Source: Myxococcales bacterium (GTDB lineage Bacteria; Myxococcota_A; Polyangia; Polyangiales; Polyangiaceae). Taken from it: 64,000 nucleotides of DNA. Made by a program: the position numbers and the translations under genes. How positions within the stretch are numbered: position 1 is the stretch's first letter; each line of letters opens with the position of its first letter. Shown piece by piece: positions 33,531-42,234 of this stretch. The notes below the pieces were generated by a model. That model made no database searches. It worked only from the letters and a program-made list of their open reading frames with translations, and was not told the origin of the DNA. The stretch spans positions 62,001 through 126,000 of the forward strand of contig CAHJWM010000005.1 of NCBI GenBank assembly GCA_903642325.1, written 5' to 3'.

Positions 33531-33731
33531 TCAGCCGCCACCGACGAAGTGCACGATCTCCAGCACGTCACCCGCGCTGAGGGCGGTGCTCGCATGCTCG
33601 GTGCGGGGCACGACCTCACGGTTCCGTTCGACGGCCACCGGGCCGTCGGTGAGGCCCAGGTGCTCGACCAGGGTGCGTACCGTGAGCCCTTCGGGCACCT
33701 CGCGCGAATCGCCGTTCAGCGTGATTTGCAT
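33531..33731 (-). CDS. thiS: Sulfur carrier protein ThiS
   Basis: A 66-residue ubiquitin-fold carrier starting at ATG 33731: [37 protein letters not shown], and the C-terminus EIVHFVGGG. The V-x-V-E-x-N-x-x-V-V/P-R signature and the Gly-Gly end identify ThiS. It would carry sulfur as a thiocarboxylate to ThiG for the thiazole of thiamine. No thiG, thiF or other thi gene is adjacent, so it stands alone here. A longer frame to 33944 overlaps the VanW gene and is rejected. Confidence 0.9.
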   Translation of the reverse strand: MQITLNGDSREVPEGLTVRTLVEHLGLTDGPVAVERNREVVPRTEHASTALSAGDVLEIVHFVGGG

Positions 33732-33784
33732 GAGCAAGTGGGGGAACTTCGGTCGAGGCTGGCCGCGCGTCAAGTCGGCCTGAC

Positions 33785-33812
33785 TTGGCCGCACGCGTCG
33801 GAACCCGATAAT
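33785..33812 (+). promoter_or_regulatory. Candidate promoter of the VanW-like gene
   Basis: TTGGCC (33785-33790) and, 16 bases later, GATAAT (33807-33812, 5 of 6 matches to the -10 consensus). The GTG start at 33821 begins eight bases after the -10, so the transcript would have almost no leader. Confidence 0.35.
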
Positions 33813-33820
33813 CTCAAAGG

Positions 33821-35206
33821 GTGCGAGCTCTGTCCGCGTTCCTTGCCGGTGCCGCTTTGGCGGCGGCCGCATTTGGAGGCCACGCGTGCCTGCGCGCGTG
33901 GCTGAGCCAAGAGCTTGGAATTTTGGTGGGATCTCAGGTGCCACCGTCGCCCATTGCTCTCTTGACTTGGCTCGCGCAACGCAGCGGCGCCGTGAACGCG
34001 CGGCGTGTCACGTTACTCGGCAACACGGACGCGCTCGAGCTCAGCTTCGAGGAGCTCGGCCTGACACTGGACGTCGAAAAGAGCGCGCGCCTGGCACTCG
34101 CCGCCGCACGCGCGCCGACGCTGCTCGCGCGCATGCGCGGCGTGCTCGACTCATCGCCCGACATTCTAGACGTTCCGCTCGTATTTGACTTCAACGCCGA
34201 CGCTGCTCGCGCGCGCTTGGCGGCTTTTGCCGGCAGCGTCCACCGCGAGCCCGTCGACGCGCGCCTCGATCTCGCGGCGCACGAACGCATCCTCGATCGA
34301 CCGGGAGCCGAGCTGGACCTGGCCGCGTCTCTACTGCGTATCGCCGAAGGCGAGCGCGAGGACGGCGCGGTGTATGAAGTATCGACACGTGCCGTCCCGG
34401 CTCGCGTCACGGCCGATATGTTGCGCGCCGTGAACGTCGAGCGCGTGCTCTCCAGCTACGAGACGGACTTCGCGCATCACGCCGGTCCCCGTGCGGTCAA
34501 CATCGCGACCGCCGCGCGCTACCTCAACGGTGCGGTGATCGGCCCGGGTGAGGTGTTCAGCTTCAACAAGACCGTTGGCGCGCGCACGGTGGAGCGGGGC
34601 TTCACGTTCGCGCCGGTGATCGTGGCTGACGAGCTCGAGCCCGGCGTCGGCGGCGGCGTCTGTCAGGTCGCGAGCACGTTGCACGCGGCGGCGGTCTTCG
34701 GCGGTTTCGAAGTCGTGCAGCGCCGCAGTCACAGCCGCCCGAGCGGTTACACGCCGCTCGGCCTAGACGCCACCGTGGTCGACGGGGAACTCGACCTCAA
34801 GTTGAAGAACCCCTTCGACTCTGCCTTGATTGTGCACGCTTTTTTGCCCACGCGCACCACGCTGCGTATCGAGCTGCTCGGCCGTGAGCCACCAGGAAGA
34901 GTCGAGCATTTCTTCGAAGTGAAAGAGAAGCACGAGTTCGTGCGTCGAATCGTGGTCGAGCCCGGTTTCGAGCGAAACCAAAGTGAACGCCATCAGAAGG
35001 GCGGCTGGGGTTACGACGTGCTGAGCACCGTGCGCATTACCTATCCCAACGGGCAGCGCCGCTTCCGCTCCTACAAAAGCACGTACGATCCCGTGCCGGA
35101 GGTGTATTGGGTCGGGGCGGGCAGCGATCCGGGCCTGCTGCCCCCGCTGCCCGAGGGCGCCGAAGGCGTGCAGACCGGCCCCGATCCCGAGCCCGTGCCG
35201 CGTTGA
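33821..35206 (+). CDS. VanW family protein
   Basis: A 461-residue exported protein: an N-terminal signal or anchor ([18 protein letters not shown]), a region at about 55-200 resembling the putative peptidoglycan-binding domain that often precedes VanW, and the VanW domain at about 215-380 ([77 protein letters not shown]). VanW occurs in glycopeptide-resistance clusters and many envelope proteins; its biochemical function is unknown. The L,D-transpeptidase gene follows after 66 bp, which suggests a shared cell-wall role. Confidence 0.9.
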   Translation: MRALSAFLAGAALAAAAFGGHACLRAWLSQELGILVGSQVPPSPIALLTWLAQRSGAVNARRVTLLGNTDALELSFEELGLTLDVEKSARLALAAARAPTLLARMRGVLDSSPDILDVPLVFDFNADAARARLAAFAGSVHREPVDARLDLAAHERILDRPGAELDLAASLLRIAEGEREDGAVYEVSTRAVPARVTADMLRAVNVERVLSSYETDFAHHAGPRAVNIATAARYLNGAVIGPGEVFSFNKTVGARTVERGFTFAPVIVADELEPGVGGGVCQVASTLHAAAVFGGFEVVQRRSHSRPSGYTPLGLDATVVDGELDLKLKNPFDSALIVHAFLPTRTTLRIELLGREPPGRVEHFFEVKEKHEFVRRIVVEPGFERNQSERHQKGGWGYDVLSTVRITYPNGQRRFRSYKSTYDPVPEVYWVGAGSDPGLLPPLPEGAEGVQTGPDPEPVPR

Positions 35207-35272
35207 CGCGCCCGAATTTGACCGCTCCACGAGCGCTTTGCGCGAAGTAGGATTCTGCCCTAAAACCCCGAC

Positions 35273-37105
35273 GTGAAAGCGCTTTCGCGAGCTCTGGCTC
35301 GAGTCGCCCGCGGCGCGGCGTGGCCGGTTTTCGTGCTGGGTTGCAAGGCGAAGCCGGTCCCCGCCGCTACGACGCCCACGGTTTCGAGCAGCGCGGCACT
35401 GGCCGCGTCGAGTGCGGGGAGCGTGGACCACGGCGAGCTCGACACGCAAGCCCCGACGGACGCACCGAAGCTCGCGGCGACGGTGATTGCCGCCACCGTC
35501 TACAAATTGGCCGACACCGGCTCGCGTCGGCTGGGCTACATTCGGCTGGGCGGCGTCGTCGATCGCGACCCTGAGCCCACGCGTGGCAAGGGCTGCAAGG
35601 GCCAGTGGTTTCGCGTCTTCCCCATGGGCTTCGTGTGCACGGACGAGGCCAGCACGGATCTCGATACGCCCATCGTGCGCGCGGCCAGTCGCAGGCCCGA
35701 CTTAGATAAGCCGATGCCCTATCGCTACGGCTTCGTGCGCGCCACCTCTCCGCAGTATTTGCGGGTGCCGAGCCACCAAGAGCAGCTGAAGAGTGAGTTC
35801 AAGCTGGACGAGCACTTGGCGTGGTTCGAGCAAAATCGCTCCGAGGTGCAGCGAGTGTTGCTCGGAGCCAACGACATTCCGTTGGATGCGCGCGGCGTCG
35901 CCGCGCCGGGCCTGACGCCGAAGCCAGGCTTCAAGTCATCGCCCGAGCTGAGCGAAAATGAGCTGTTCGGGGGGCAAAGTGCGGGTGACCCGGTGCCATT
36001 CTGGCTCGACGGCGGCCGCAAGGTGCCGAACGTTTCCGGCTATGGCGTCCCCGGCTACGCCTACTTTGCCGATCGCGTCCGGCGCAAGACCGGGCTCTCG
36101 TTCATCGGCGCCTTCGACACCGAGGATGAAGGGGTACACCGCCGCTTCGTGGCGACCGTGGACATGCGCTTGATCCCCGCTAGTAAGCTCAAGCCCGATT
36201 CGGCCTCGCCTTTCCACGGCCTCGAGGTCACCGACAAATTGCCGTTGCCGTTCGCCTGGGTGAACAAAACCGAGGTGACGACGTATCAGCTCTTGAAAGG
36301 CAAGGACGAGGCGCGCGCGGCAGAAGCCATTCCACGGCGCGCCGTCGTTCCGCTCAGCGGCAACGCGCGCATCAAGCACAGCGAGCGGTTTTATCAGACT
36401 GCGCGCGACAAAACCGTCTGGCTGCGGGCCGAAGATCTGGGTGTGGTCGACAAGCCCCCCATTTGGCCGGAGTTTGCCGAGAAGGGCGAAAAGTGGATCG
36501 ACGTGTCGATTACCCAGCAGGTGCTCGTGCTGTACGAAGGGAAGAAGGCCGTGTACGCGACGCTGGTATCGACCGGCCGTGACAAGCTCGGCGATCCCAA
36601 GGAGACTCTGTCCACGCTGCGCGGCACCTTTCGCCTGCAGAGTAAGCACATCGCCGCGGCGATGGACTCCGAGGAGAACTCGACCGTGTCTGGGGGCTCG
36701 CGCGGGCACGCGGCAAAGCTCAGCGCGAATGCCGCCGAAACCTCGGAACGCCTGAAAAGCGCGGCGTCCAGCGGTAAAGCAATGAAGGAAGAAGACAAGC
36801 GCCGACTAGCAAACATCAACAAAGGCCGCGATCCGGAGTATGGCATCACCATGCGCCGCGGCTCGGCCGACTTCGAGCTGCGCGACGTCCCCTGGATCCA
36901 GTATTTTGCCTCCGGCTACGCCTTACACGGGGCGTACTGGCACGACGTGTTCGGCGTCGCACGTAGCCATGGCTGCATCAACTTGGCACCGATCGACGCG
37001 CGCTACGTCTTTCAGTGGACCGATCCGCCCGTACCCAAGGGTTGGCATGGCATCAATGTGGGCGCGGACATGGGTGAGGGCACCGGAGTCGTGGTGCGCG
37101 AATGA
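35273..37105 (+). CDS. L,D-transpeptidase (YkuD family) lipoprotein
   Basis: A 610-residue lipoprotein starting at GTG 35273, with signal and lipobox PVFVLGC. The catalytic YkuD domain is at the C-terminus: WIDVSITQQVLVLYEGKKAV, then His552 (ALHGAYWHD) and the active motif SHGCINLAP with Cys568. A 70-residue insertion (about 470-545), rich in Ser, Ala and charged residues, splits the domain. The 400-residue N-terminal part is not recognised beyond SH3-like strands. The enzyme would make 3-3 cross-links or attach proteins to peptidoglycan. It probably shares a transcript with the VanW gene. Confidence 0.9.
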   Translation: MKALSRALARVARGAAWPVFVLGCKAKPVPAATTPTVSSSAALAASSAGSVDHGELDTQAPTDAPKLAATVIAATVYKLADTGSRRLGYIRLGGVVDRDPEPTRGKGCKGQWFRVFPMGFVCTDEASTDLDTPIVRAASRRPDLDKPMPYRYGFVRATSPQYLRVPSHQEQLKSEFKLDEHLAWFEQNRSEVQRVLLGANDIPLDARGVAAPGLTPKPGFKSSPELSENELFGGQSAGDPVPFWLDGGRKVPNVSGYGVPGYAYFADRVRRKTGLSFIGAFDTEDEGVHRRFVATVDMRLIPASKLKPDSASPFHGLEVTDKLPLPFAWVNKTEVTTYQLLKGKDEARAAEAIPRRAVVPLSGNARIKHSERFYQTARDKTVWLRAEDLGVVDKPPIWPEFAEKGEKWIDVSITQQVLVLYEGKKAVYATLVSTGRDKLGDPKETLSTLRGTFRLQSKHIAAAMDSEENSTVSGGSRGHAAKLSANAAETSERLKSAASSGKAMKEEDKRRLANINKGRDPEYGITMRRGSADFELRDVPWIQYFASGYALHGAYWHDVFGVARSHGCINLAPIDARYVFQWTDPPVPKGWHGINVGADMGEGTGVVVRE

Positions 37106-37185
37106 AGGCTGCCGCTCGAGGAGCCGCTCCGCGCGCATCAGCCACGTGGCAGTCGGTGGGGGACATGCTTAAATAACGAAGCACG

Positions 37186-38214
37186 ATGGCCGACTCGTCG
37201 GCGCCCGACCGCGCCGCACACTGCGCGGATAACTTGCGGTTTTTGCCTTCGGCGCGGCACGATCAGCGAAAGTCGAAGCTCATGGTGCGCACGGCGTTGG
37301 CAGCTCTTCTCGCTGGACTGCTCGCGCAGATCACCTTCGGTGCGGCCTTCGAGCAGATTGCCGAGGCCAGCGCGAGCGTGGGCGGCCTCCGTCGCTTTGC
37401 TTTCCGATCGTTCGGCGGTGGCGCGCAGGAGCCGTCGTCGGCCACGGCCGAGGCGGTGGCGCGCGTGGCGCCAGTCTCGAGCAGAGCCGTGCCGTCGCTG
37501 GCTGAAATCAGCGATCCGCCCGCCGCGCCCACGCCAGTGCCGGTGCCCACGCCGGCAGAAACCAGCGCCTGCGATAAGGACATGGTCTTGGTGGAGGGCG
37601 AGTACTGCACCGAAGTCTCGCAAGTGTGCGCGCGCTGGCTCGACGACGAGACACTGCCATTCGCGCGTTGCGCCGAGTACCGCTCGCCCTCTCACTGCGT
37701 CGGAAGCCGTGTGCATGAACGCTTTTGCATCGACCGCTATGAGTACACCCCGCCGGGTCAAGACCTGCCGCTCAACTATCAAAGCTTCAGTAAAGCCGGT
37801 GCGCTCTGCGCGAGCTTGGGTAAACGGCTATGCACCGAGAGCGAATGGAACTTCGCATGCGAGGGGGAAGACATGCGGCCTTACCCCTACGGCTTCGCTC
37901 GAGAGGCCAAGTGCAATCAAGATCGCGAAGACTTGTACGAAGTGAACCCTCACCGGCAGATCCTCGCAGACCGTCGCGAGCGCAGCGATGCGCGCCCCGA
38001 GTGCGTGAGCGCGTTTGGCGTGTACAACATGGCTGGCAACATGGACGAGTCCGTGACGCGTGAGGGTTCGGAGCAGATGGCCCCATTTCGGAACGCGCTC
38101 AAGGGCGGCTGGTGGATGGCGGCGCGAAATCGCTGTCGCCCGGCGACGACCGCCCATGACGATTATTATAATGACATCCAGGTCGGAGCGCGCTGCTGTT
38201 CAGCGGCTACATGA
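37186..38214 (+). CDS. FGE/SUMF1-like exported protein, first of a tandem pair
   Basis: A 342-residue product from ATG 37186; a second ATG at 37282 would begin just before the hydrophobic helix (ALAALLAGLLAQITFGAAFE) that acts as signal or anchor. After a Pro/Ala/Val linker comes a Cys-rich FGE-sulfatase-like domain (about 128-342): VEGEYC, HERFCIDRYEYTP, LGKRLCTESEWNFACEGE, AFGVYNMAGNMDE. At the place where formylglycine-generating enzyme has its two active cysteines this protein reads KGGWWMAARNRCRP, so the first Cys is replaced and only the second is kept. It is therefore probably a binding or structural relative, not an active FGE. Confidence 0.8.
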   Translation: MADSSAPDRAAHCADNLRFLPSARHDQRKSKLMVRTALAALLAGLLAQITFGAAFEQIAEASASVGGLRRFAFRSFGGGAQEPSSATAEAVARVAPVSSRAVPSLAEISDPPAAPTPVPVPTPAETSACDKDMVLVEGEYCTEVSQVCARWLDDETLPFARCAEYRSPSHCVGSRVHERFCIDRYEYTPPGQDLPLNYQSFSKAGALCASLGKRLCTESEWNFACEGEDMRPYPYGFAREAKCNQDREDLYEVNPHRQILADRRERSDARPECVSAFGVYNMAGNMDESVTREGSEQMAPFRNALKGGWWMAARNRCRPATTAHDDYYNDIQVGARCCSAAT

Positions 38215-38372
38215 CCGGCCAACTGCTCATGCACGGCCGCAAGGAGCGCGCGCTAACGTAGCGAAATTCGGTTCAAAAAGACTTCGCGGACGGACTCGGC
38301 GACTTGTCGTTCGTCCGGCCCACCGATAAGTGCTTGACGGCGGTGGTCCCCTGCCGAAGGGTCGCTGTCCCC

Positions 38373-39197
38373 ATGAAGTGCACCCGGATCATCGGCGGCG
38401 GGCTAGTCATGACGGCGCTAGTCATTGGCGGTTGTCGAGACCACCAAGCAACACCCGTACTTCATTCTGGCAGCGAGGAAGGGCTGCTCGCGCGGCCCGC
38501 CGCCACGGAGGCACTGGTCGCGTTGCGGAGCGCGCCGGCTCGAGCGCCGGCGGAGCCCGCGAGCTGCGGCGAAGGAATGGCGCTGGTCGAAGGCAAATAC
38601 TGTCCTGACGTTCGCCTCAACTGTAAAAAATACCTCGACCCAGAGGGCCGCTATCAATACTTTCGTTGCGCCGAGTACGGCCCTTCCACCTGCCTATCCA
38701 AGGAGCGGCGCGCGCTTCGCTTCTGCATCGACAAGCGGGAATTCACCGAGCAGGGTGAGACGCTGCCCGCCAACCACCGCAGTTGGCGCGATGGCGACCG
38801 CAGCTGCAAGAAGCTTGGCAAGCGCATGTGTCTGGAGAGCGAATACAACTTCGCCTGCGAAGGCGAGAACATGCAGCCGTATCCGTACGGGTTCACGCGC
38901 GACGCCACCGCCTGCAATGCCGACCGCGACGACGTGGTAAGCGCCGCGGGAACGCTGCGCGATTTGCGGGCCCCGAGCGGCTCTTACGAGCGGTGCATGA
39001 GCCCATTTGGCGTGGCCGACTTAGCGGGCAACCTGGAAGAGTTCGTGACCATCGACCGCAGCACGCCGGCGCGCCCAGCGATGAAAGGCTCTTACTGGCA
39101 ACCCGGTCGTAATTTCTGCCGTGCCGCCCAGACGGCCCACGACATGTACTACAACGGCACCGAGACCGGCTTTCGCTGCTGCAGCGAAGCGAATTGA
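38373..39197 (+). CDS. FGE/SUMF1-like lipoprotein, second of a tandem pair
   Basis: A 274-residue paralogue of the gene before it, starting at ATG 38373 (a longer frame to 38304 has no signal). It is a lipoprotein: ALVIGGC. The shared pattern is clear (VEGKYCPDV, RRALRFCIDKREFTEQGETL, LGKRMCLESEYNFACEGENM, PYPYGFTRDA, PFGVADLAGNLEEF). The active-site region reads KGSYWQPGRNFCRAA, again with the first FGE cysteine missing. Fifteen or so Cys suggest several disulfides outside the cytoplasm. The two genes lie 158 bp apart and look like a tandem duplication followed by divergence. Confidence 0.8.
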   Translation: MKCTRIIGGGLVMTALVIGGCRDHQATPVLHSGSEEGLLARPAATEALVALRSAPARAPAEPASCGEGMALVEGKYCPDVRLNCKKYLDPEGRYQYFRCAEYGPSTCLSKERRALRFCIDKREFTEQGETLPANHRSWRDGDRSCKKLGKRMCLESEYNFACEGENMQPYPYGFTRDATACNADRDDVVSAAGTLRDLRAPSGSYERCMSPFGVADLAGNLEEFVTIDRSTPARPAMKGSYWQPGRNFCRAAQTAHDMYYNGTETGFRCCSEAN

Positions 39198-39330
39198 GCC
39201 GGGCGTGAACGCCCTGCGCTGACACCGGAATTCGGTGCGAGCGCGCTGAACGAGCACCGGCAAGAGTGGAATACCATCCCGCAGCGCACCCACGGCCGGC
39301 TGGCTGCCAGGCCTCAGGCGCCGGCAACCG

Positions 39331-40377
39331 TCATGGGAATAACCCCGGCGCGGCCAGGCCGCTGAGCTCGGGCAAACCGAGCATGAGATTGAGATTTTGC
39401 AAGGCTTGTCCGGCGCCGCCTTTGACCAAGTTGTCGAGCGCGCCGAACACGGTCACTCCGCGCGTGTCGCCGTCGACCGCGCCGAGGGTCATGCCGACCT
39501 CCGCCCGGTTCGAGCCCAGGACCGCCACCACCTCGGGCAAGCGAGATGCGGGGATGATCACACAGCGCTCCTTCTTGTAATGGCGCTCCAACAGAGACCG
39601 AAGCTGCTCTTCACTCGAGCTCGTGGGCACACGAAAGAACGCCGTCGCGAAGATGCCGCGCGTGAGCGGGGCGGAGACGGGAACGAACTGCAGTGAAATG
39701 TTTTTGGCTCCCGCGGCGCCGAGAGCTTCGAGGATTTCCGGCGTGTGGGCGTGCTCGAGCGGCTTGTACGTGCGCAGATTGTGGGCGCGCACCGGGTGGT
39801 GGGTAGTTGGGCTGGGGGTGGCGCCCGCGCCGCTCGAGCCGGTGATGCCCACGACTTGGACCGGCCCGCGCAGCAGACCGGCCTTGGCAAAAGGCAACAG
39901 CATGAGCTCGATGGTGGTCGCGAAGCAGCCGGCGGACGCCACGAGGCGCGCGCCCTGGATGCGCTCGCGATTCAGCTCCGGAAGGCCATAGACGAATTGA
40001 GACAACAGCTCGGGGCGCGGATGAGGCGAGCCATAGTAGCGAACATAGCTCGCCGGATCTCGAGTTCGGAACGCGCCGGACATGTCGATGATGCGCGTGT
40101 CCGAGCCCGCGAGTGCATCGACCACTTCACAGCTTGCCGCGTGGGGCAAACCCATGATCACCGCGTCCACGCCGCGCGCGGCCTGGGCGTGCGGCGGATT
40201 CTCGAAGCAGAGCTCGGTCAGCCCTTCCAGGTGCGGATGGGCGCTCGACACGAGCTCGCCCACGTGGTCATTGGCGCACACGCGCACTACCTCGAGCTCA
40301 GGGTGATCGAGCAAGCGGCGCAACAACTCCGCGCCGGCAAAGCCGGACGCCCCAAGCACCGCTATTTTGCCTTTCAT
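39331..40377 (-). CDS. argC: N-acetyl-gamma-glutamyl-phosphate reductase
   Basis: NADPH-dependent reductase of 348 residues in arginine synthesis. It has the Rossmann loop LGASGFAGAELLRRLLDHP, MSGAFRTRDPASY, YGLPELNRERI, the catalytic cysteine in SAGCFATT, and ITGSSGAGATPSPTTHH with HNLRTYKPLEH. The catalytic motif lacks the usual NPGCYPT proline and looks closer to the LysY/type-1 variants (GAGCNAT-like), so a role on LysW- or amino-adipate-linked substrates is a remote alternative. It is a single gene here; no other arg gene is adjacent. Confidence 0.92.
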   Translation of the reverse strand: MKGKIAVLGASGFAGAELLRRLLDHPELEVVRVCANDHVGELVSSAHPHLEGLTELCFENPPHAQAARGVDAVIMGLPHAASCEVVDALAGSDTRIIDMSGAFRTRDPASYVRYYGSPHPRPELLSQFVYGLPELNRERIQGARLVASAGCFATTIELMLLPFAKAGLLRGPVQVVGITGSSGAGATPSPTTHHPVRAHNLRTYKPLEHAHTPEILEALGAAGAKNISLQFVPVSAPLTRGIFATAFFRVPTSSSEEQLRSLLERHYKKERCVIIPASRLPEVVAVLGSNRAEVGMTLGAVDGDTRGVTVFGALDNLVKGGAGQALQNLNLMLGLPELSGLAAPGLFP

Positions 40378-40485
40378 CCAGCAACGCTAGCACCCGCCGC
40401 CGCCAAAACGATCCGCGAAGCCCTGCCCGAGAGACCCACACACATCACCTCGGCGATTGCCCAGGCGAAGGCACGCAAGCCGTGA

Positions 40486-42234
40486 CTACTGACTCAACTT
40501 CGTAGGTATCCACAAAGTTCGAATCGTCACCGCGCTGCCTTGCCGGGTGTAGCCCGCTAACCCGTACAGCACGTTCCACCAGTGACCGTTCGGCGTTTCA
40601 CCATAGGAAAATGCCGGGAAGATGTGGACTTCCCAATCGAGTCCGGCCTTCAGTTTTTTCTCGTGATAGTAGACGTTGCCGACCAGCTCCGTCGTCTCCT
40701 TTTCATCGCTGAACCGCCAGAACACCGGGAAAACCACGGTGGAACGTGTCTTTGGCGTGGCGAAGTCCCAGAAAATTGGCGCGAGGACGAAGTGTGTATC
40801 GAGGGCATTCCTGCCTACGTACAAGAGCGGGTGAATGTTGGTCTGCCAACCGCGCAGGTCGGTGGTGTGTTGAAAGAACGGGGTGATCCACGTGCTTTCA
40901 CTCACGCCGTAACGCTGAAAGTGACCCCAAAATGGGAAAAAGGCTTGGTCTGACTCGCGCGGGCTGGTGCGCGAAAACAGAAACGGAAACAGCAGTTTCT
41001 CGTCGAGACCGATATCAGGGTCGCGGTAGGCCCAATAGAGCGGCGTGACCATATCCAGCTCCGTGCGACCGCGGTAGCGGCTGTACAACGGTGATGCGAA
41101 CGTACTCTCGCCGTGCTCACCGCGCGCCGCCACGAACAGGGGAGTGGCGAGCAGCCAAGAATTGCCCTTGTAACCGTAATGGAAGAACGGCAGCACCGTG
41201 GTGTGGCGCTCGTCCTTGCCCCAAAAGCTGTAATAGAGCGGAAATAAGTGGAAGCTATCAGTCGTCTGGGTGTGCCGGCGGAAGTACGGCCCCCACATGT
41301 TCGTCCACGACAGATCGCGTTCGTTGTAGCGATAGTAGTGGAGGAGCGGCGGGATGATCTCGTACTTGGTCTTGATGCTCTGCCCATAGAAGTAAAGTGG
41401 CGCGATGCCAAAGTCGATGTCTTGCGCGGTGCGCGCATCGCAGCTCGATCCGCCCTTCCACGCGCAGAACAGCGGCCCGACCAGATTGAAGCCTCCCTGA
41501 TCGTCGTGATGGGTATAGGTGAGTAACGGCGGGATCAGCGTGTAGCCGCCGTGTTTGCGGGTGCCCGAGAAGTAGAGCGGCGCTAGCCAATGATCGGTCT
41601 CGTTCGGTGCGCTGCGGTTGACGAACGGACCGACGATCGTCGTTCGAGTCTGGGCGAGCTTGTCGCGCAAGTTCCAAAACAGCGGAAACAGGATGTCGTC
41701 TGCGCGTTCCGCACTGCGCCGGTTGTAATAGAGGCCGCCGAACAACGAAGCGCGATCGGTCTCCTGAGGCTTCGTCCGCGAGGGCATGGTGCGCTCGGCC
41801 CAAACCGGAAACGCCAATCGGAACCGGTACTGACCGCTCGTCTCGGTCACGTAGGGCCCATAGAACGTCAATGTCTTGGTATTCGCGTTACGCCCGCGCT
41901 CCGTCTGCTCCGCCTCCGCGTCCGAGCCGATGGTGTCGAACGTGGGCTGCTTGAGCTTGAGTGGCTCTTCCGGCAGGGTCGGCTCGCTGCCTGGCGCATT
42001 CAGTGAGTCGTCGGCCCCGGATGCCGCGTGCATCTCTGGCGTGCCGGGCGGGGGCGCCTCTTTCTTCTTTTTCTTTTGCTGCTGTGGGGGAGAGGCGCCG
42101 CCGAATCCTCCTCCGGGTATGCCGCCGCCCCCAGGTCCGCCGAAGCCCTGCGCCTTCGCCGTGCTTGCGAAGCCAAGCGCACACCAAAAACAGGCCAAGG
42201 CGGCCAGCCACGCGGCGAACCGGCTACCGCTCAA
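40486..42234 (-). CDS. Secreted protein with repeated aromatic beta-strand motifs
   Basis: A 582-residue product started at TTG 42234, where it overlaps the hisS stop (TTGA) and gives a good signal peptide (FAAWLAALACFWCALGFASTAKA). A Gly-rich then Gln/Lys-rich linker (about 30-65) is followed by some 12 units of about 35 residues, each with a core such as FPLFW, APLYF, IPPLL, FPLYY or FPFLF. The regular aromatic-proline strands suggest an outer-membrane barrel or beta-solenoid with a repeating hairpin. No family is recognised. A TTG start coupled to hisS is unusual for a secreted protein. Confidence 0.72.
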   Translation of the reverse strand: MSGSRFAAWLAALACFWCALGFASTAKAQGFGGPGGGGIPGGGFGGASPPQQQKKKKKEAPPPGTPEMHAASGADDSLNAPGSEPTLPEEPLKLKQPTFDTIGSDAEAEQTERGRNANTKTLTFYGPYVTETSGQYRFRLAFPVWAERTMPSRTKPQETDRASLFGGLYYNRRSAERADDILFPLFWNLRDKLAQTRTTIVGPFVNRSAPNETDHWLAPLYFSGTRKHGGYTLIPPLLTYTHHDDQGGFNLVGPLFCAWKGGSSCDARTAQDIDFGIAPLYFYGQSIKTKYEIIPPLLHYYRYNERDLSWTNMWGPYFRRHTQTTDSFHLFPLYYSFWGKDERHTTVLPFFHYGYKGNSWLLATPLFVAARGEHGESTFASPLYSRYRGRTELDMVTPLYWAYRDPDIGLDEKLLFPFLFSRTSPRESDQAFFPFWGHFQRYGVSESTWITPFFQHTTDLRGWQTNIHPLLYVGRNALDTHFVLAPIFWDFATPKTRSTVVFPVFWRFSDEKETTELVGNVYYHEKKLKAGLDWEVHIFPAFSYGETPNGHWWNVLYGLAGYTRQGSAVTIRTLWIPTKLSQ

